Positions 13,791 through 26,546 of a stretch of DNA of 64,000 nt are shown in pieces. Under the pieces are notes generated by a model. The model was given only the letters and a program-made list of their open reading frames with translations, had not been told where the DNA came from and ran no database searches. The first letter of the stretch is position 1. The number at the start of each line of letters is the position of its first letter. This DNA comes from Sipunculus nudus (lineage: Eukaryota; Annelida; Sipuncula; Golfingiida; Sipunculidae), in the NCBI GenBank assembly GCA_026874595.1, contig CM049314.1, positions 70,258,300-70,322,299 on the forward strand. The letters are read 5' to 3'. Position numbers and translations under genes: made by a program.

Positions 13791-14819
13791 AGGGCAATAT
13801 GGTTGTCCTATGCAGCTGAGGGCCAGACTCAATCAGCAGCATGACTGTACATGACCACCTTTGTTCTGGCAGGCAGAACTCACCTGTGATGCAACAATAA
13901 TGTTGGTGACTAGTGGGATACAATTCTCCATGAGCTCACATGCACATATTTCCTGCATTTACATAGAACACATCAGAGTTAAAACCTGGAGGAGGTATGC
14001 TTGTGGTCCTTGACAGCTTTCTAATCTACACATCAATCAGAGTAGAACAGCACCTTTAGAATATAAGGTACAGCCATGCAAGTGGGAATATAGGATTTTC
14101 CCCAAATAACTTGAAATAAGTATTTTTATAATTTTCCTTGATAATTTATGATAGGCATTTTCAGTTAAATTCCTTAGTGCTTCTGTAATTACTAGCCTGT
14201 TTCACTCAACTCATAAAAATCCTTTTCTTAAAACTTAAAAAAAACATGGCGTACAAAATTTTTTTTAAAATATATATATTTTTGATAGGCAGAAGGGATG
14301 GGCCGTACCATATGCAACATTCCAGGTACCACAGACTACCAAAAACATCCCAAAAATAAAAACAATTCCCTTTAGGGTGGTGCTTTTCCGTGCCGGGCAG
14401 CAGACATCAATACAAGGTTAGCCAGGTATTGACAAGTATGTAAGGAGCGTAATAAAGAGCTGCTCCATACAATCCATGTGAGCCGCAAGGCCAGCTCCCC
14501 TGACTGACATATTAGAATGTTTATGGTACAGGCCCTGGGAAGCGTTTGGTTTATTTATGGTAAAGGAGTCTGGGGAGCACAATCATTGTAGTTTATTGAC
14601 CACCCCACAGGATACCACCTCTCCGCAATGACTTAAATGGTGTATGTCCCTGCAGAACTCTTATAGACAATCCCTCTCATTGCGAATGTCTGTAACTTGG
14701 AATCAGGTCTGTTTCGTTGGCGAGACGATGCCTTCCTGAGCTGACTGCAGGCTATCTATGTTAAAGTACTCTGCCACAAGGACCATCCCCAAGCCTGTCA
14801 GTGTGCATGACCATGTAAC

Positions 14820-15430
14820 AGGTTCATACCATCACTCACGAACCTGAGTAGTTTGCCACCCATATGGGTATAAGTAACTCCATACCATTTTCTGTTGGAC
14901 CTTTTATGACCTTTAACCTCCTGAACTATGCCTCTCACCTTTGACCTGCCATATGCATATCACCATGGTAAAGCATAAATGATCCCATACAGTCACATGT
15001 GTGACCTCTCATGACCTTTCCCCTCCTAAAAGGTCAAGACAGTTGCTTTAGCCTTTCCCCTGCCATATGCATATTATTATGAAGCATGGGCAACCCTACA
15101 GTATGAGTTGACATTTCATGACATTTTAACCTTGCCTGAGGTCAAGGCTGTTGCTTTGATCTGTATTTCAATGAAGAAGTAAAAACAATCCATAACATTA
15201 CAAGTGATTTAAATGGCCTCTTCTGTGCAAAAGGTCAAAATCCAGATGCTAAAACTTTTCACCTACCACATGTATACTACTTTTGAGAAAAAGCAATCCC
15301 ACACTTCCATGTGACCTTTCACCCTTATAAATGATTGATCTGACCTTTCACCTTTCATCTGCATGTAACCATGGTGAAGTACAAGCAATCCCACCTTTCC
15401 TTAGAATCTGTGACCTATGCTCTTATGAAA
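14820..15430 (+). repeat. Degenerate tandem repeat with recurring TGACCTTTnACCT motifs
   Basis: Diverged units of about 100-130 bp share 'ccatatgcatat', 'accatggt(a/g)aag(c/t)a', 'aatcccaca' and 'tgaccttt(a/c)accc/t'. The last motif is, on the other strand, two AGGTCA-like half-sites with one base between them (DR1 spacing). It appears at 14907-14919, 14935-14947, 15012-15024, 15312-15324 and 15341-15353. Confidence 0.55.
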
Positions 15431-16087
15431 ATTAAAGCAACCAATCACATTATTTTCTTAAGGTCAGTGTCCCTGTAGTCTGGTCTATGCCTCAAATCAC
15501 ACACATTTCTGATATTCTCTGAATGTGAGTATGTGATAATACCCTCATAGTAAGACACAGTACACAGTAGTAGCAACTACAACACCTGTTTAACCTTGAC
15601 CTTGGCATTTTCGCAGGTCATAAAACTTGACCCAGAATCCAGATTATTTCCCTGTATTTTTCATGCACATGCTCTGACATATATTGTCAATTTACCTTCA
15701 TCATGAATCCCCTTCTGACAGAAATACCCCCTCCCCCCCCCCCATTTATTAACATGAAATTAATCTGCCTGCCACGTTTTCAATTTCTAATCACAGATCA
15801 TTGGATAATGAAGTCAAAGGTAATATTATAAACTGTTCTAAGAATTTCTTCAGGAAAGACTACATAATGTAAACTTTTCTTTAAGTGTAAATAGTTCATA
15901 ATATTTTTTTTTTTGCTATCATCATCTCAAGAATAGCAATTTTTATCAATCGCCAAAAATATTACAGAGCTATGTAAAAAAGCTCATAAGAAAATAAAAC
16001 AAAAAATACCCTTTATTGGGCTAACTTTTGTCTGAATCTTACAATCAGCAAAATAAACTAGAATACGGGTAGTCGACAAGCGACTAC

Positions 16088-17627
16088 TTGTATCCGCCTA
16101 AATCAGAAGTGTTGCATATTAGCATGGATATTTTATCCAATGGCAGACAAAAAGATGGGAGCTGTGCAAACATGGCTGCAGGTGGCGCCACCAGTTTTGC
16201 GTATGATAAAGAGCTATGTGAGATTTATACACATGCAAAATTTTGGCCCAATCGGTCAAACGGTTCCCTAGATATGAGCTTGGATGTCTGCAGCGTAAAC
16301 TTGATTGTAGGTGGCGCCACCTGTCATAAAATCAGAAAAGCTATCCAGGATGTATAAGCATGCCGAATTTCAGGTGAATTAGTCAAACCACTGCAGAAAT
16401 ATGAGTGATTTTAACCCAAGGCAGACGAACAGATGGACACTGTGCAAACATGGTTGCAGGTGGTGCCACCATTTTCGGTGTATGTTATAAAGCTCTCCAA
16501 GGGCTACATTTGTGCAAAAAAATTTTCCTGATTGGTCAAATGGTTCCTGAGATATGAGCTTGGATGTCTGCAGCGTAAACGTGAATGTAGGTGGCGCCAC
16601 CTGTCATAAAATCAGAAAAGCTATCCAGGATGTATACGCATGCCAAATTTCAGGTGAATTAGTCAAGTCACTGCAGAGATATGAGTGATTTTAACCCAAG
16701 GCAGACGAACAGATGGACACTGTGCAAACATGGTTGCAGGTAGCGCCACCATTTTTGGTGTATGTTATAAAGCTCTCCAAGGGCTACATTTGTGCAAAAG
16801 AATTTTCCTGATCGGTCAAACGGTTCCCGAGATATGACTTTTGATGTCTGCAGCGTAAACGTGAATGTAGGTGGCGCCACCTGTCATAAAATCAGAAAAG
16901 CTATCCAGGATGTATACGCATGCCCAATTTCAGGTGAATTAGTCAAGTCACTGCAGAGATATGAGTGATTTTAACCCAAGGCAGACGAACAGATGGACAC
17001 TGTGCAAACATGATTGCAGGTGGCGCCACCATTTTTGGTGTATGTTATAAAGCTCTCCAAGGGCTACATTTGTGCAAAAGAATTTTCCTGATCGGTCAAA
17101 CGGTTCCCGAGATATGAGCTTGGATGTCTGCAGCGTAAACGTGAATGTAGGTGGCGCCACCTGTCATAAAATCAGAAAAGCTATCCAGGATGTTTACGCA
17201 TGCCAAATTTCAGGTGAATTAGTCAAGTCACTGCAGAGATATGAGTGATTTTAACCCAAGGCAGACGAACAGATGGACACTGTGCAAACATGGTTGCAGG
17301 TGGCGCCACCATTTTTAGTGTATGTTATAAAGCTCTCCGAGGGCTACATTTGTGCAAAAAAATTTTCCTGATCGGTCAAACGGTTCCCGAGATATGTGGG
17401 TTTATGTGTGGAAACAGACGCACAAACGGACGCAGAGCGCAAAGGAAAGGTCAGAGGTCAAAACAAAATCGGGGCGCAGCAGTTCACATGTGACCCGAAC
17501 ATAATCCCGGGTTTCGGAAAATTCCGCCCAGCGGTTACGGAGGAGTTCTCCGGACACCTACGCGGCGACGGCGGCGGCGGCGGCGGCCAGCTGAAAACAT
17601 AATATCCGCAAAACTCGGCGGATACAA
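16088..17627. mobile_element. Element with 11-bp inverted ends enclosing a 280-bp tandem array
   Basis: TTGTATCCGCC at 16088-16098 is inverted at 17617-17627. A small hairpin (AGTCG-acaag-CGACT) lies just outside the left end at about 16072-16086. Between them are 4.6 tandem copies of a 280-bp unit, and then a GC-rich tail with a (GGC)n tract at 17568-17588. Non-autonomous Helentron-type elements of molluscs are known to hold central tandem arrays between short inverted ends, so that is one possible class. Evidence for it here is structural only. Confidence 0.4.
16100..17397 (+). repeat. 280-bp tandem satellite array, about 4.6 units
   Basis: The landmark gcagacgaacagatggacac recurs at 16421, 16701, 16981 and 17261, an exact 280-bp period, with a diverged first unit at 16142. 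Each unit carries the palindrome GGTGGCGCCACC once or twice, plus 'ctgcagcgtaaacgtgaatgtag' and 'ggtcaaacggttcc(c/t)gagatatg'. The central units are nearly identical, so the array is homogenised. The open frames within it repeat with the same period and are not genes. Confidence 0.92.
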
Positions 17628-17639
17628 TTACTAAAATAT

Positions 17640-20600
17640 GCAATATATTGTTATTAAGTAACGAAGAGTCTAGATCACCACAGCACTGTGCAAAAGCTGC
17701 CATTTTCAACATACATTAAAAGTATAATCATATTTATTGATGTTGAAACTTCCAATGTTCACTAAAATTTGAAAAGTTGCCAGTTTTGCTTAATTTTATA
17801 CATATTTCATATATTTTGTATAACACAGTTTATAATAACATTGGATAATCAGGATTTTAACTTGTCCTAATTTCTTATTACTTTTACAATATCTAGGTAT
17901 TACTTTTAGTACTGTAAAGATTCCTTCCTCCAGTCAACTAGCCTTAGCTAAAGTTTGCCCTACTTCCCTGACACTATGAATTCATGAACCTCGCCTGAAG
18001 CAACCAATGATGTTTTTTCCGCTCCAGGCTCCCCCTGATTCACCCTGACACATTTTCCACCGATTTCTCACCTGGTGGCCCGTACCTACTGGTAAGTGCA
18101 CAGCTGGTACCCGACCCGGCCTACGTGTAGACACAGGTGCCCAGTATTTACCTTTGCACAGTCATGAGTAATGCTGATAGGGTAAACAGTTTTAACAAGA
18201 GCCGGCTGGCCCTAGATCATCCAATGTTGTAATTCCAGTAAGACTAGTGATTTACCAATGAGCCTCAGAATCTCACACAATTTTTACTGATACTCTATGG
18301 TAAAACATCATGCTTTAGACTCTCATTGCTTCAATATTAAGGGCGAAATAATAATTTATCATAATACCAACAGTTATAAATTTTTTATATGTTGAATGTT
18401 TATTATTTAATGTATCATTTAGAATGTTTTAAAATTATTTTAACCATTAAATATAGCTTCTGCAATATACTGGTTACAGTAGTACAAAGCATCTTCATAT
18501 TAAGGACTCTTAAGACTAGTGATATTTTTCCCCTCTGACACAAGAGAGTCTACTGAGAAGTCAAAGTAACATCACATGCCATATCAAAAACTCTCCTGGA
18601 TTTAAGTAAGGCTCACTGTGGGAACAAGTACATGGTAGGTAGTTATATCATAGAGACGGGATTACAGTTTTCTGCATTTGTACCGGTTTAGATTTTTTGT
18701 GTTTATCCCTGTGTTGTGTGATCTTATTTACATTTGGATACTGAGTACACTGATACAAGCAATGGGCTTGACACATGGCCTTTGCAGTGCAGTTTTCCAT
18801 TTGACTGGCATCAAAATTCAATGTAGGCCCTATCAGGATATCAGTTCACATAAAAGCCTTGGGACTCATGCATTTACAGCTAAAAATTTCCTGTATTTTA
18901 AGAACATGTATCATTCCAATGTTTATAACTTCATAAAACTTCAATTACCTTATAAAACACACTAATAAATCTGTGTTTGGCATGTTATAAGCATAAAACG
19001 GAACAAACTAAGAGACACTGAACAATGTTTTACGTATACCGTATTCAAATTCCTGTGGTGTAAAAAACACCTAAACAAGTAGCTTCTGTTGAACCTCTAC
19101 ATTAACATCAAATGCTTATGGAATGTCATTCCATCCAAATTCTGTTTACCTAAATGTCCAGATATCTGCATTATTGCCTTTCTCATATAAATGTGTTCTG
19201 AGCTAGCTCAGGACTGTGTTTGACTCGTCCATCAGCAGTTGACTCTGAATGCTGCGACATAACGTATGTTTTATATCCCGATCTGTTCTCCCATAATATC
19301 ATCAAGCCTGAGCTAACAGTGAAAACCAACATATCTATTTGTCTGCCATACAAAAAATTAACATAAACACCATTTTCCTCCTAGTTCAGGGCTACGCAGA
19401 CTAATAAATATTGCTGCGTCATCTGATTGTTGGGAATATCTGATGGGAAAGTAGATTGTCTGGCTGTTAAATTTATATAAAATTTTACAGGACATATATC
19501 CATATGAAAATAAAATTTATATATCATTCAAATTTGAATAAATATACCTCCCATTTTTTTTGTTAATTTATCAATAACATCATCAACTAATGTTTGACAT
19601 CAGATATTATCTTATGATTTATCATCAGTAATAAGAGGTTGACCTATACTGGTAGTCAGAATTAATCAGTTGTTTAGATATTTCTGACCATATACTGACC
19701 TGCAGGTACATCATCTCAACTTATATATGTAATGCTTATATATGCTAATATATGCTAATATATGTAATCATTCTATAATCTATATTCATGTTTAGTATAC
19801 TTAAGTATGATGTTATTAACACTAACTTTTCTAGAGTTTGTGAAGGTAAGGTTCTTTGATAATGATGGTTTTGGTTTCACAATAATTTATGTTTCAGGAA
19901 AATCAATGAATTGAAACCATTGCAAAAAATGCAAACCACAGTATTTGCTCTGTATGCAATACAACACCATGGAACTCAATATAAATGTGACTGTCCTGTC
20001 CATGACCTTTTTCCATAATTTGTTATAATAGCATCTTGTAATTTGTTATTCCTTCATGTCAATATAGATTTCTCCCCATCATGTTTTCGGGTTTCACAAA
20101 GGCCTATGATACGAGAGATGACAGTGACGAATCAAACATCCCAGGTTAGGAAATATCTAATGTCGATAATAATCGGTAGTGTTGTGTGGACACCAGTATG
20201 ATATGCGATCTTGGATGTCAAAGGAGGCATACAAATCAGTGCATCCTGTCACATAAGATACTATCAAGGTCAAGGTCAAACAATCAGAGCAAGGTCAAAA
20301 TTCCAGACTGTCCCTGCATCATAAGAGAAATATTACTTAGTTTTAATGTATTAACCATGAACAGGTCTATTATTATGTCAAAACTATATAAGATGCAAAA
20401 GTGGAATTTTACAGACTGCTGGGCCAGCTCATTTTAAAAATACAGGCCAAGGCAATTAATTTATGCAGGCGCCTTAAAACTTTGAACCCTGCTGTCTGAG
20501 AATGCATATATAACAATGAAAAATTACTTGTGATATGACATAAGAAGTCAATGTAAAAGCTGCAAAAGACAGAATATTACAAAAGTGGCTTGGTAACACT

Positions 20601-21170
20601 TCTAAAGTAAGTCAAATCCTTGGAGAGAGAAAAAGCAGGCTACAAGACTTTCTTAGAAAATTTAATTAGCAAAATGATAAATGCCCTCCCACCATTACAG
20701 TCCTTATCTGCTTCATTACTCAATATTTTCGTGCCAAGCCATACTGCCTTCAATCCTCTAACGACTCAGATTTTAACAGATGTTGTCACAAGTCATAAGA
20801 AATTCCGCCATGAATGAACACCAGCTCCGCTGAGATGGCTCTCGATGAAAGCTTTACGCTCTCAGTACTGCCAATCAATGACTGTAACTCCCCTTGGTTT
20901 ACAACTACAGCGCTCTACACTGAACAATGATCTCACTACATACCCTGAAGCTCTGCTCATGATTACATATAAGTCTATACTATAGAAGCGAATCTTCTCT
21001 CTTATACAAAGAAATATAACTCAATAAAGCTTCCTCTCATAATATTCATTATAGATTCATGGATAGATAGGTTGCCTGTACTCTAAAACAATAACTGAAA
21101 AAGAATCTTTAAACAGATCTGTCCATTAGTACAATTAGTTTTTGACCATTGGCATACTACATAATCTTTA
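17640..21170. other. No gene seen
   Basis: AT-rich DNA. 18.0-18.15 kb is GC-richer. Short AGGTCA-type direct repeats (caaggtcaaggtcaaa) at about 20268-20300. Confidence 0.5.
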
Positions 21171-21179
21171 CATTGATTC

Positions 21180-21367
21180 TACAGTGGAAATCTGTCTTGC
21201 GACCACCCACAATTGCAACCATCCCCACAATTACAACCACCTTTTCTGGTCCCAAATATATGATCCTGGTACCTTAGAATTTCACAAATATAACAACCCC
21301 CAAATTACGATCACTTTGGTCAGTCCCAAACATGGTCGTATTTGTAGGGTTCAATATTTACACTGTA
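21180..21367. mobile_element. TA-flanked MITE of the 'GACCACC' family, copy 2
   Basis: Begins TACAGTGGAAATCTG and ends ATATTTACACTGTA, an inverted terminal match. The interior has repeats of the type c(g/a)accacc(c)acaattgcaac. Length 188 bp, no coding capacity. Confidence 0.6.
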
Positions 21368-23129
21368 TGTGGTCTTAAGAGACTTTTTGTGTCCTGGTCA
21401 TCAACGTATCCATATTTGTTTATCTGATGATACTGATATAACAGGGACTGACATTTACCATTACCCAACTGCCCGGGGCAGGTGACCAAGGCCTTCGGGC
21501 AGGTGAAAACCAATGGTTAATTTCCCCGACATGACAGGCAGAGGGTTCAATTAATCCTTAGATTTTAAAGAACAAAATTTTGTTTATCCACATGACTGGT
21601 GGTAACCTGAGATGACAATTTTTTTTTTTCTCAAATAATATATTCACTATTTTACTTTAATACTCTTGGTATCATTTTTAATTATTATCAGTCTAACAAA
21701 TCCATTCATTGGAAAGTGAACTTTCCCCAAAGAAAACTCTTTGAAAATCGGTCTCCCCACATAATTATCAGCATTATGAAATGGACTACAAACATAACCC
21801 AGCAGGAACAAGTCTTAACAATTTAATATTTGAATGACTACATTCGGGCATGTTTCAAACACATTTGGACAGGTGAATTTTATCAACCAGCTGCTTGACT
21901 TGGCAAGCACGATATATAACTGATATCTAACCCTGTATAATATTTGAATAATTATTGTGCTGTATCATAAACAATGGTATATAATTTTTGTATCATAATG
22001 TACCAGAGTACCAAAGATTAGCTCTACTCTGTTCTATAAGCTAGATACTAATGTACACTGGCAGTTAATATGTACAACCCATACTTATGTTTGGTCTGTC
22101 ACCTCCTGACTTGATAATGTGACAATGGCTGACTTTACGACATCATCCACACAGGAGGCTCATATCCTTGACCACGAAGATCATAAGAAACCCATAATAC
22201 AAGATCTTAAGGCGGCCATAATATACCCCTCTCTGTGGAAGACCATCTGGTATCCCCCATATTAATTACAGCTGAGGACAGCATCCCCATTAATCCTGTT
22301 TACTTTCAGAGGCCTGGCCAGAGTTTCATCAAGTCACCCTAGTAAGGTCATATCCCAGTGCCCCAAAGCATTCAAGGACTGACACCCCAGGGTCATCAAT
22401 TGTGTTTAACTTCTTTGAAGTAGTATGCTGTGACATACCAACATGGACTCAGAGATTTGCTTGATGAAACACCTTAGAAGTATATTCACAGTACAGTATG
22501 TGGATAAAATTTCTTTTGTATAAATTTCACATGCACTTCAAAACTAAATTTATTTAAAAATTCCTGTCTGATTGCACATTCAAAAATGGTATGTAGTGCT
22601 ACGTACGAGGCATTTTTGTAGTATAAGTTTCATCTTACTTAAGCCATGGTAACAAATACCTTTATAGTGCCTGCAAACGCAGTACTGATGATTTTTTTAC
22701 CTTTTTGTGAATCCAGCATTCGTAGACCAATCATAAGTTTGTGGCCAGGTCGATGGTCTCGTCCTAGATTTTCTACGAACACCTCATGGAAACCCCTCAG
22801 TGTACGGTGTTGGTGGATTATTTAGGGTCAGGACACCATTCCAGAACCCCGAATTCTTAAGGTTGCTGCAAGTATGCTGTAGGAAGATCCTGAGGCATCC
22901 TTACAAAGAACTTAAGAACCTTAGGGCAACAAAAATGATCTCACTTTCTAAAGAATGCCTCAAGAATCTATGCCCCCTCTAAGCAATATCTGCGAACTCT
23001 AGAATTCATACTAACTGGGAGAATAGTACAAACCAATCCATTATACAAATCTTTGTGACCATAGCTTACAGTCTGGTGAGAGAATTATTATATTTTTAAA
23101 TTGAAGAACAGCATGAAAAAAATTACCTA

Positions 23130-23312
23130 TACAGTGAAATGTCACCTGACAAACACCCCCATATCAAGACCACCCCACAAAGACAATCACAATTTTTGGT
23201 CCCGGACTAAAGTAAATCTTCAATAAAACATCTGGCTTACACAACCTGTGAACTAAAACACCAACTTTTGCTGGTCCCACACAGATGGTTGTGTTAGCCA
23301 GATCTAAGTGTA
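23130..23312. mobile_element. TA-flanked MITE of the 'GACCACC' family, copy 3
   Basis: Begins TACAGTGAAATGTCACC and ends near GATCTAAGTGTA. The interior has caagaccaccccacaaagac and a tggtcccacaca segment. The right end is the most diverged of the three copies. Confidence 0.5.
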
Positions 23313-23690
23313 CATGAATGCTACATGAGAATTTTAATTTGTTCTCACATATTAAGTTTTGGATTTTATATTTTTAACGGCCAATACACTAACATAATCT
23401 GACCTTTCAGGATCAGGAAATAACCTTAATTATGTGAAGTCAGCCTTTCAAGTATGAACATTTTGCTTTTGAAGAGATCACATGTACAGTCATGTTATAT
23501 ACATTTACAAGCAGAACTGTGCACATGTTGCTTTGCTCTTTGCATTTTGACTTCTGACATCCGACTTGCAACCTCCAGGTTTTACTCTACACCGTACACA
23601 TATGGAGGCACATGGATGCTTAAATTCTGAAATGCACCTGAGGATTCATTCAGGAATTAATATTTTTAAGGTCACAGATATGACAAAACA

Positions 23691-24020
23691 AGAGCACCGC
23701 TAATGTGCTTAATACACCCATCCTGTACCTGGTGACTTCTGATCTCATTAAATATGCGTGATTTTTATGAGAAGGTAATTCAGGTGAGAAACAATATTGG
23801 TAAATATGTATAATGAGTTTAATGGTATTTTATTGATTAACATTTATGATGAGCTTTATCAAAATCCTTCATATACTTCGTAAGTAATAGCGGCAACACC
23901 ACAAAGTAGCCTTGTGACCCTTCAACCTTATTAAATGTGTGGATGTTGCCCAAAATCGAACTCAGGTGAGATGTTCTGTTGGTAAGCAGTTATTGTGAGT
24001 TATATGATTGGCGTATTAAA
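23691..24020 (+). repeat. Dispersed repeat family 'agagcaccac', copy 2
   Basis: Shares with 7701-8066 the motif series agagcacc..., ctggtgac-tctga-ctcattaaatatgc, gagaa(a)c-a-ttggtaaatatgta, atcaaaatcc and aatc(g)aactcaggtgag. More diverged than copy 1, with an extra tgatgagctttatc segment. Confidence 0.55.
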
Positions 24021-24238
24021 AGCATCCATCCGCAGATAGAGTTTGGCAGTGATTGGACCTGTAGCTGCAGTGAAGAAGCCTGGATAATGCTCCAGAGTGA
24101 CCATGCAACTGTAGACATATGAAAGACTACACTGCCACTGGTGTAAAGATATGAGATTAAACATTCAGGCCTGCATTGTACCAGCCAGTGCTTGACCTGA
24201 AAGATCTGTTGGAAACCATTTTGCATTCTTGTGTATTT

Positions 24239-24583
24239 AAGGCCAATAAAAATAAAAGGTATGGTTCTCAGGCACCGCCCGCATCAATTTTAAACCCCTG
24301 CATCAAAAATTTTTATTTTGATTTTCGAAAGTTAGTTACCCATTTTGAGCTACAGCCACTGGGACATTTCTTTCAAGAAGATAAAATCATACACTTTCCT
24401 TTGTTATGTAGTACTTTTGAATGTTTAGCGAAATAAATCTGTTATTATCATGCTCTTCCCTTATCATTTGACATTTTAACGAAACATACCAAAAAATTAA
24501 AAATAAAAAAAATGCCCGTCTGCATTGATTTCTGAAAAAAAGTGCATGAGAACCATACTGGTCTTTTTTTATTTTGGCCTAAA
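24239..24583. mobile_element. MITE family A, copy 2
   Basis: Starts aaggccaataaaaat then aaaggtatggttctcaggca, and ends gtgcatgagaaccatactgg...attttggcctaa. It contains an extra segment (gagctacagccactggg) relative to copies 1 and 3, and about 345 bp in total. Confidence 0.75.
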
Positions 24584-24761
24584 GGGTATTTAAAAACAGG
24601 TGGGCAAGATCAATCTATATACAAAGATGTCTCAATAAGAGCAGGTTGAATGATAGATGTACATGTCTGTCCATGTATTAAATTAATTAATTTCTAGCCA
24701 AACCTGAAATGCCCAGCCTGAAAAGATCAGTCCTTTGTTCTACAGTATTAAACTAATTGCC

Positions 24762-25080
24762 TCCACCAGGGGGTATGCTTTCATCCCCAATCATGTGTGT
24801 GTGTGTCCATGGGTGTGATTGTGTTTTCACATCATAACTCAATCAAAAACAGAATCTCCTGAAATTTTCAGGGCATTTCAGGAGAGGGCCAACAAAGAAT
24901 TTTGGTGTGGATCTGGCATATGATTTGGTTAAGGAACCTCATCAAGGAATATTCACAAATGTAAAGTCACTTATGCATGAATGAATATGAGAATTTGGGC
25001 CGAATAAGAGAATACAAACACATTTATTTATGAAAAAGAGAATTTTTCTTACAAAGCTGAAGCATAAGACGCTTTTAAAC
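24762..25080 (+). repeat. Dispersed repeat family F ('ccaccaagg...gaaattttcaggg'), longest copy
   Basis: Order of motifs: gcctccaccagggggtatgc, a TG-rich stretch, cacatcataactcaatcaaa, cctgaaattttcagggcatt, tttggtgtggatctggca, cctcatcaaggaatattcac and gaatttgggcc. The copy at 54440-54600 has the second half in the same order. Starts at 27609 and 30664 have the first part only. Probably a truncated retroposon or non-autonomous family; no coding region seen. Confidence 0.55.
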
Positions 25081-25119
25081 ACTTGTAAAAATTAATTTAA
25101 ACTTTTATTTTGTTTTACC

Positions 25120-25400
25120 ATAATTCCACCAAAGAAAAAATGTTCTGCATATTTAATCGTATTTTCCTTTTCTTGAAATCAATGTATACTCCAGTTTTTT
25201 TAGCTCTAAAGTTATAAGCACAGTTTCAATATTTTAAATCTAGCCTTTGGCCTGATTTTAGCCAGACAATATAATCACTGAGCAAGCTTTTACCTTCCAC
25301 CATTTTAATGTTCAGCATATTTCACTGCATTTTCCTTTTTCTTTAAATATGGCATTTTTTCAGTTCTAAAGTTGTAAGCACAGTTTCAAATTTATGTGAG
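25120..25400 (+). repeat. Imperfect tandem duplication, about 180-bp unit
   Basis: 25120-25230 and 25300-25400 share ccacc-aaa-atgttc(t/a)gcatattt, (c/g)attttcctttt-ctt and gttctaaagtt(a/g)taagcacagtttcaa. The linker (gcctttggcctgattttagc... to taccttccaccatttt) is repeated again at 26210 and 26552, where it is split by an insertion. Confidence 0.6.
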
Positions 25401-26246
25401 ATAAAATATCTTTAATTCAAATGTTTTAATGTTTACACATGGTTAATTAGCTCACTTGATTATACCAGTCTTTCTGGTTTAAATTTATTGAACTGGCAAT
25501 GCTTGCGAGGAGATTAAGAAACCAGGGAAGTAAATTGAACAAATTCCATATCCCTGTGATCATCCATCTTCAAGGACAAGTCAGAAAACAATTCATTGAG
25601 AAAACCATGTTGCCCCTGGCAACCTGTCAATTCTGTCCCCTATCACTGCTACTGTCACAGATTGTGCTTCACTTCCAATGGGCAAACAGTCATCTCCGTA
25701 CAGAGACACTGGAGGAATTCTCTTCTTCAGGGTCATCTGTCATGAATGAGACACCAGGCATCACTGTGAACCGTCTCCCTATAAACCATCTTGTACATAG
25801 TGCTGATACTGCAAACTTTAAAAATATAATTTTTACTAAGGTTGTAACACTGCATCAAAGAATCAATAGATTGAATTGCAAGCCCTCAATTAAATCGTAA
25901 TCAATAATTAACCTCTGAATTGATTCATTTTGATGAAACACCAACTAGAAGCCTGAATTTCTGATGTTGTGCAGTACAAGATACAAGATTTATTCCATAC
26001 CAATGCAGGAATTTGCTTTGCATGTGATATCATAAACAAGATACAGCTGAATGCAAAACAAAGACACTATACCCAAATAGTAGTAAGAATGAAAAAAAAT
26101 AAGGTACTAAGTAATTTTACATTTTGATTTACATTTTATTAAACAATCTAATTGCAATCAGTACAAATGAATTTGAGTACCTATTTAATCTGCATCTCAG
26201 AGACTGCAGCCTTTGGCCTGATTTTAGCCAGAGAATATAATCACTA

Positions 26247-26546
26247 CAGGGTCAGATACAGGAAATTATAATAGGGGATGGCTCAATTTATGAGGCAGCG
26301 TAGCAGGTGACCTGAGACGCGGAGCTAGGGGTGGGGGGGGGGGTGGGAATGGCCAAGGTGTAGAAATTTTTTGAAAATTCAGGTTGTAATCGTGCAATAT
26401 GGAGTTTCTTAAATGCGTTATAAACAAAACATACATTTTAACTGTTCTATACACTTTGTGTACTATGAGTTTCCCCCCAGATTTGTTTGGTTAGGTCGAT
26501 AAAAGGGGAAAGCGCCCCCTGTGCCCCTCCCCTAAATCTGCCCCTG
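26247..26546. mobile_element. 300-bp insertion with CAGGGnCAGAT inverted ends
   Basis: Starts CAGGGTCAGATACAGG and ends CCCTAAATCTGCCCCTG, an imperfect inverted repeat. It interrupts a sequence that is intact at 25245-25310 (tttggcctgattttagccag to aagcttttaccttccacc). CACTA flanks both sides (26242-26246 and 26547-26551), so a 5-bp duplication is likely. The interior has an 11-bp G run. The ends resemble hAT-type MITEs, but those usually make 8-bp duplications. Confidence 0.65.

Noticed and set aside
17396-17602. GC-rich frame with a polyglycine run, considered as a CpG-island first exon
   Set aside because: The glycine run is a (GGC)n repeat in the tail of the satellite-bearing element, with inverted ends just beyond it.
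16088-17712. Series of similar 70-90 codon frames on both strands
   Set aside because: They recur with the 280-bp period of the satellite array and so are copies of one accidental frame.
21460-21900. Possible element with gggcaggtgaa repeats
   Set aside because: Repeated motifs cggg-caggtgaa and ggacaggtgaa are present, but I could not find matching ends or another copy.
25499-25900. 133-codon plus-strand frame
   Set aside because: No domain or conserved motif seen. Adjacent to AT-rich repeats. The length is reachable by chance in a 64-kb window.
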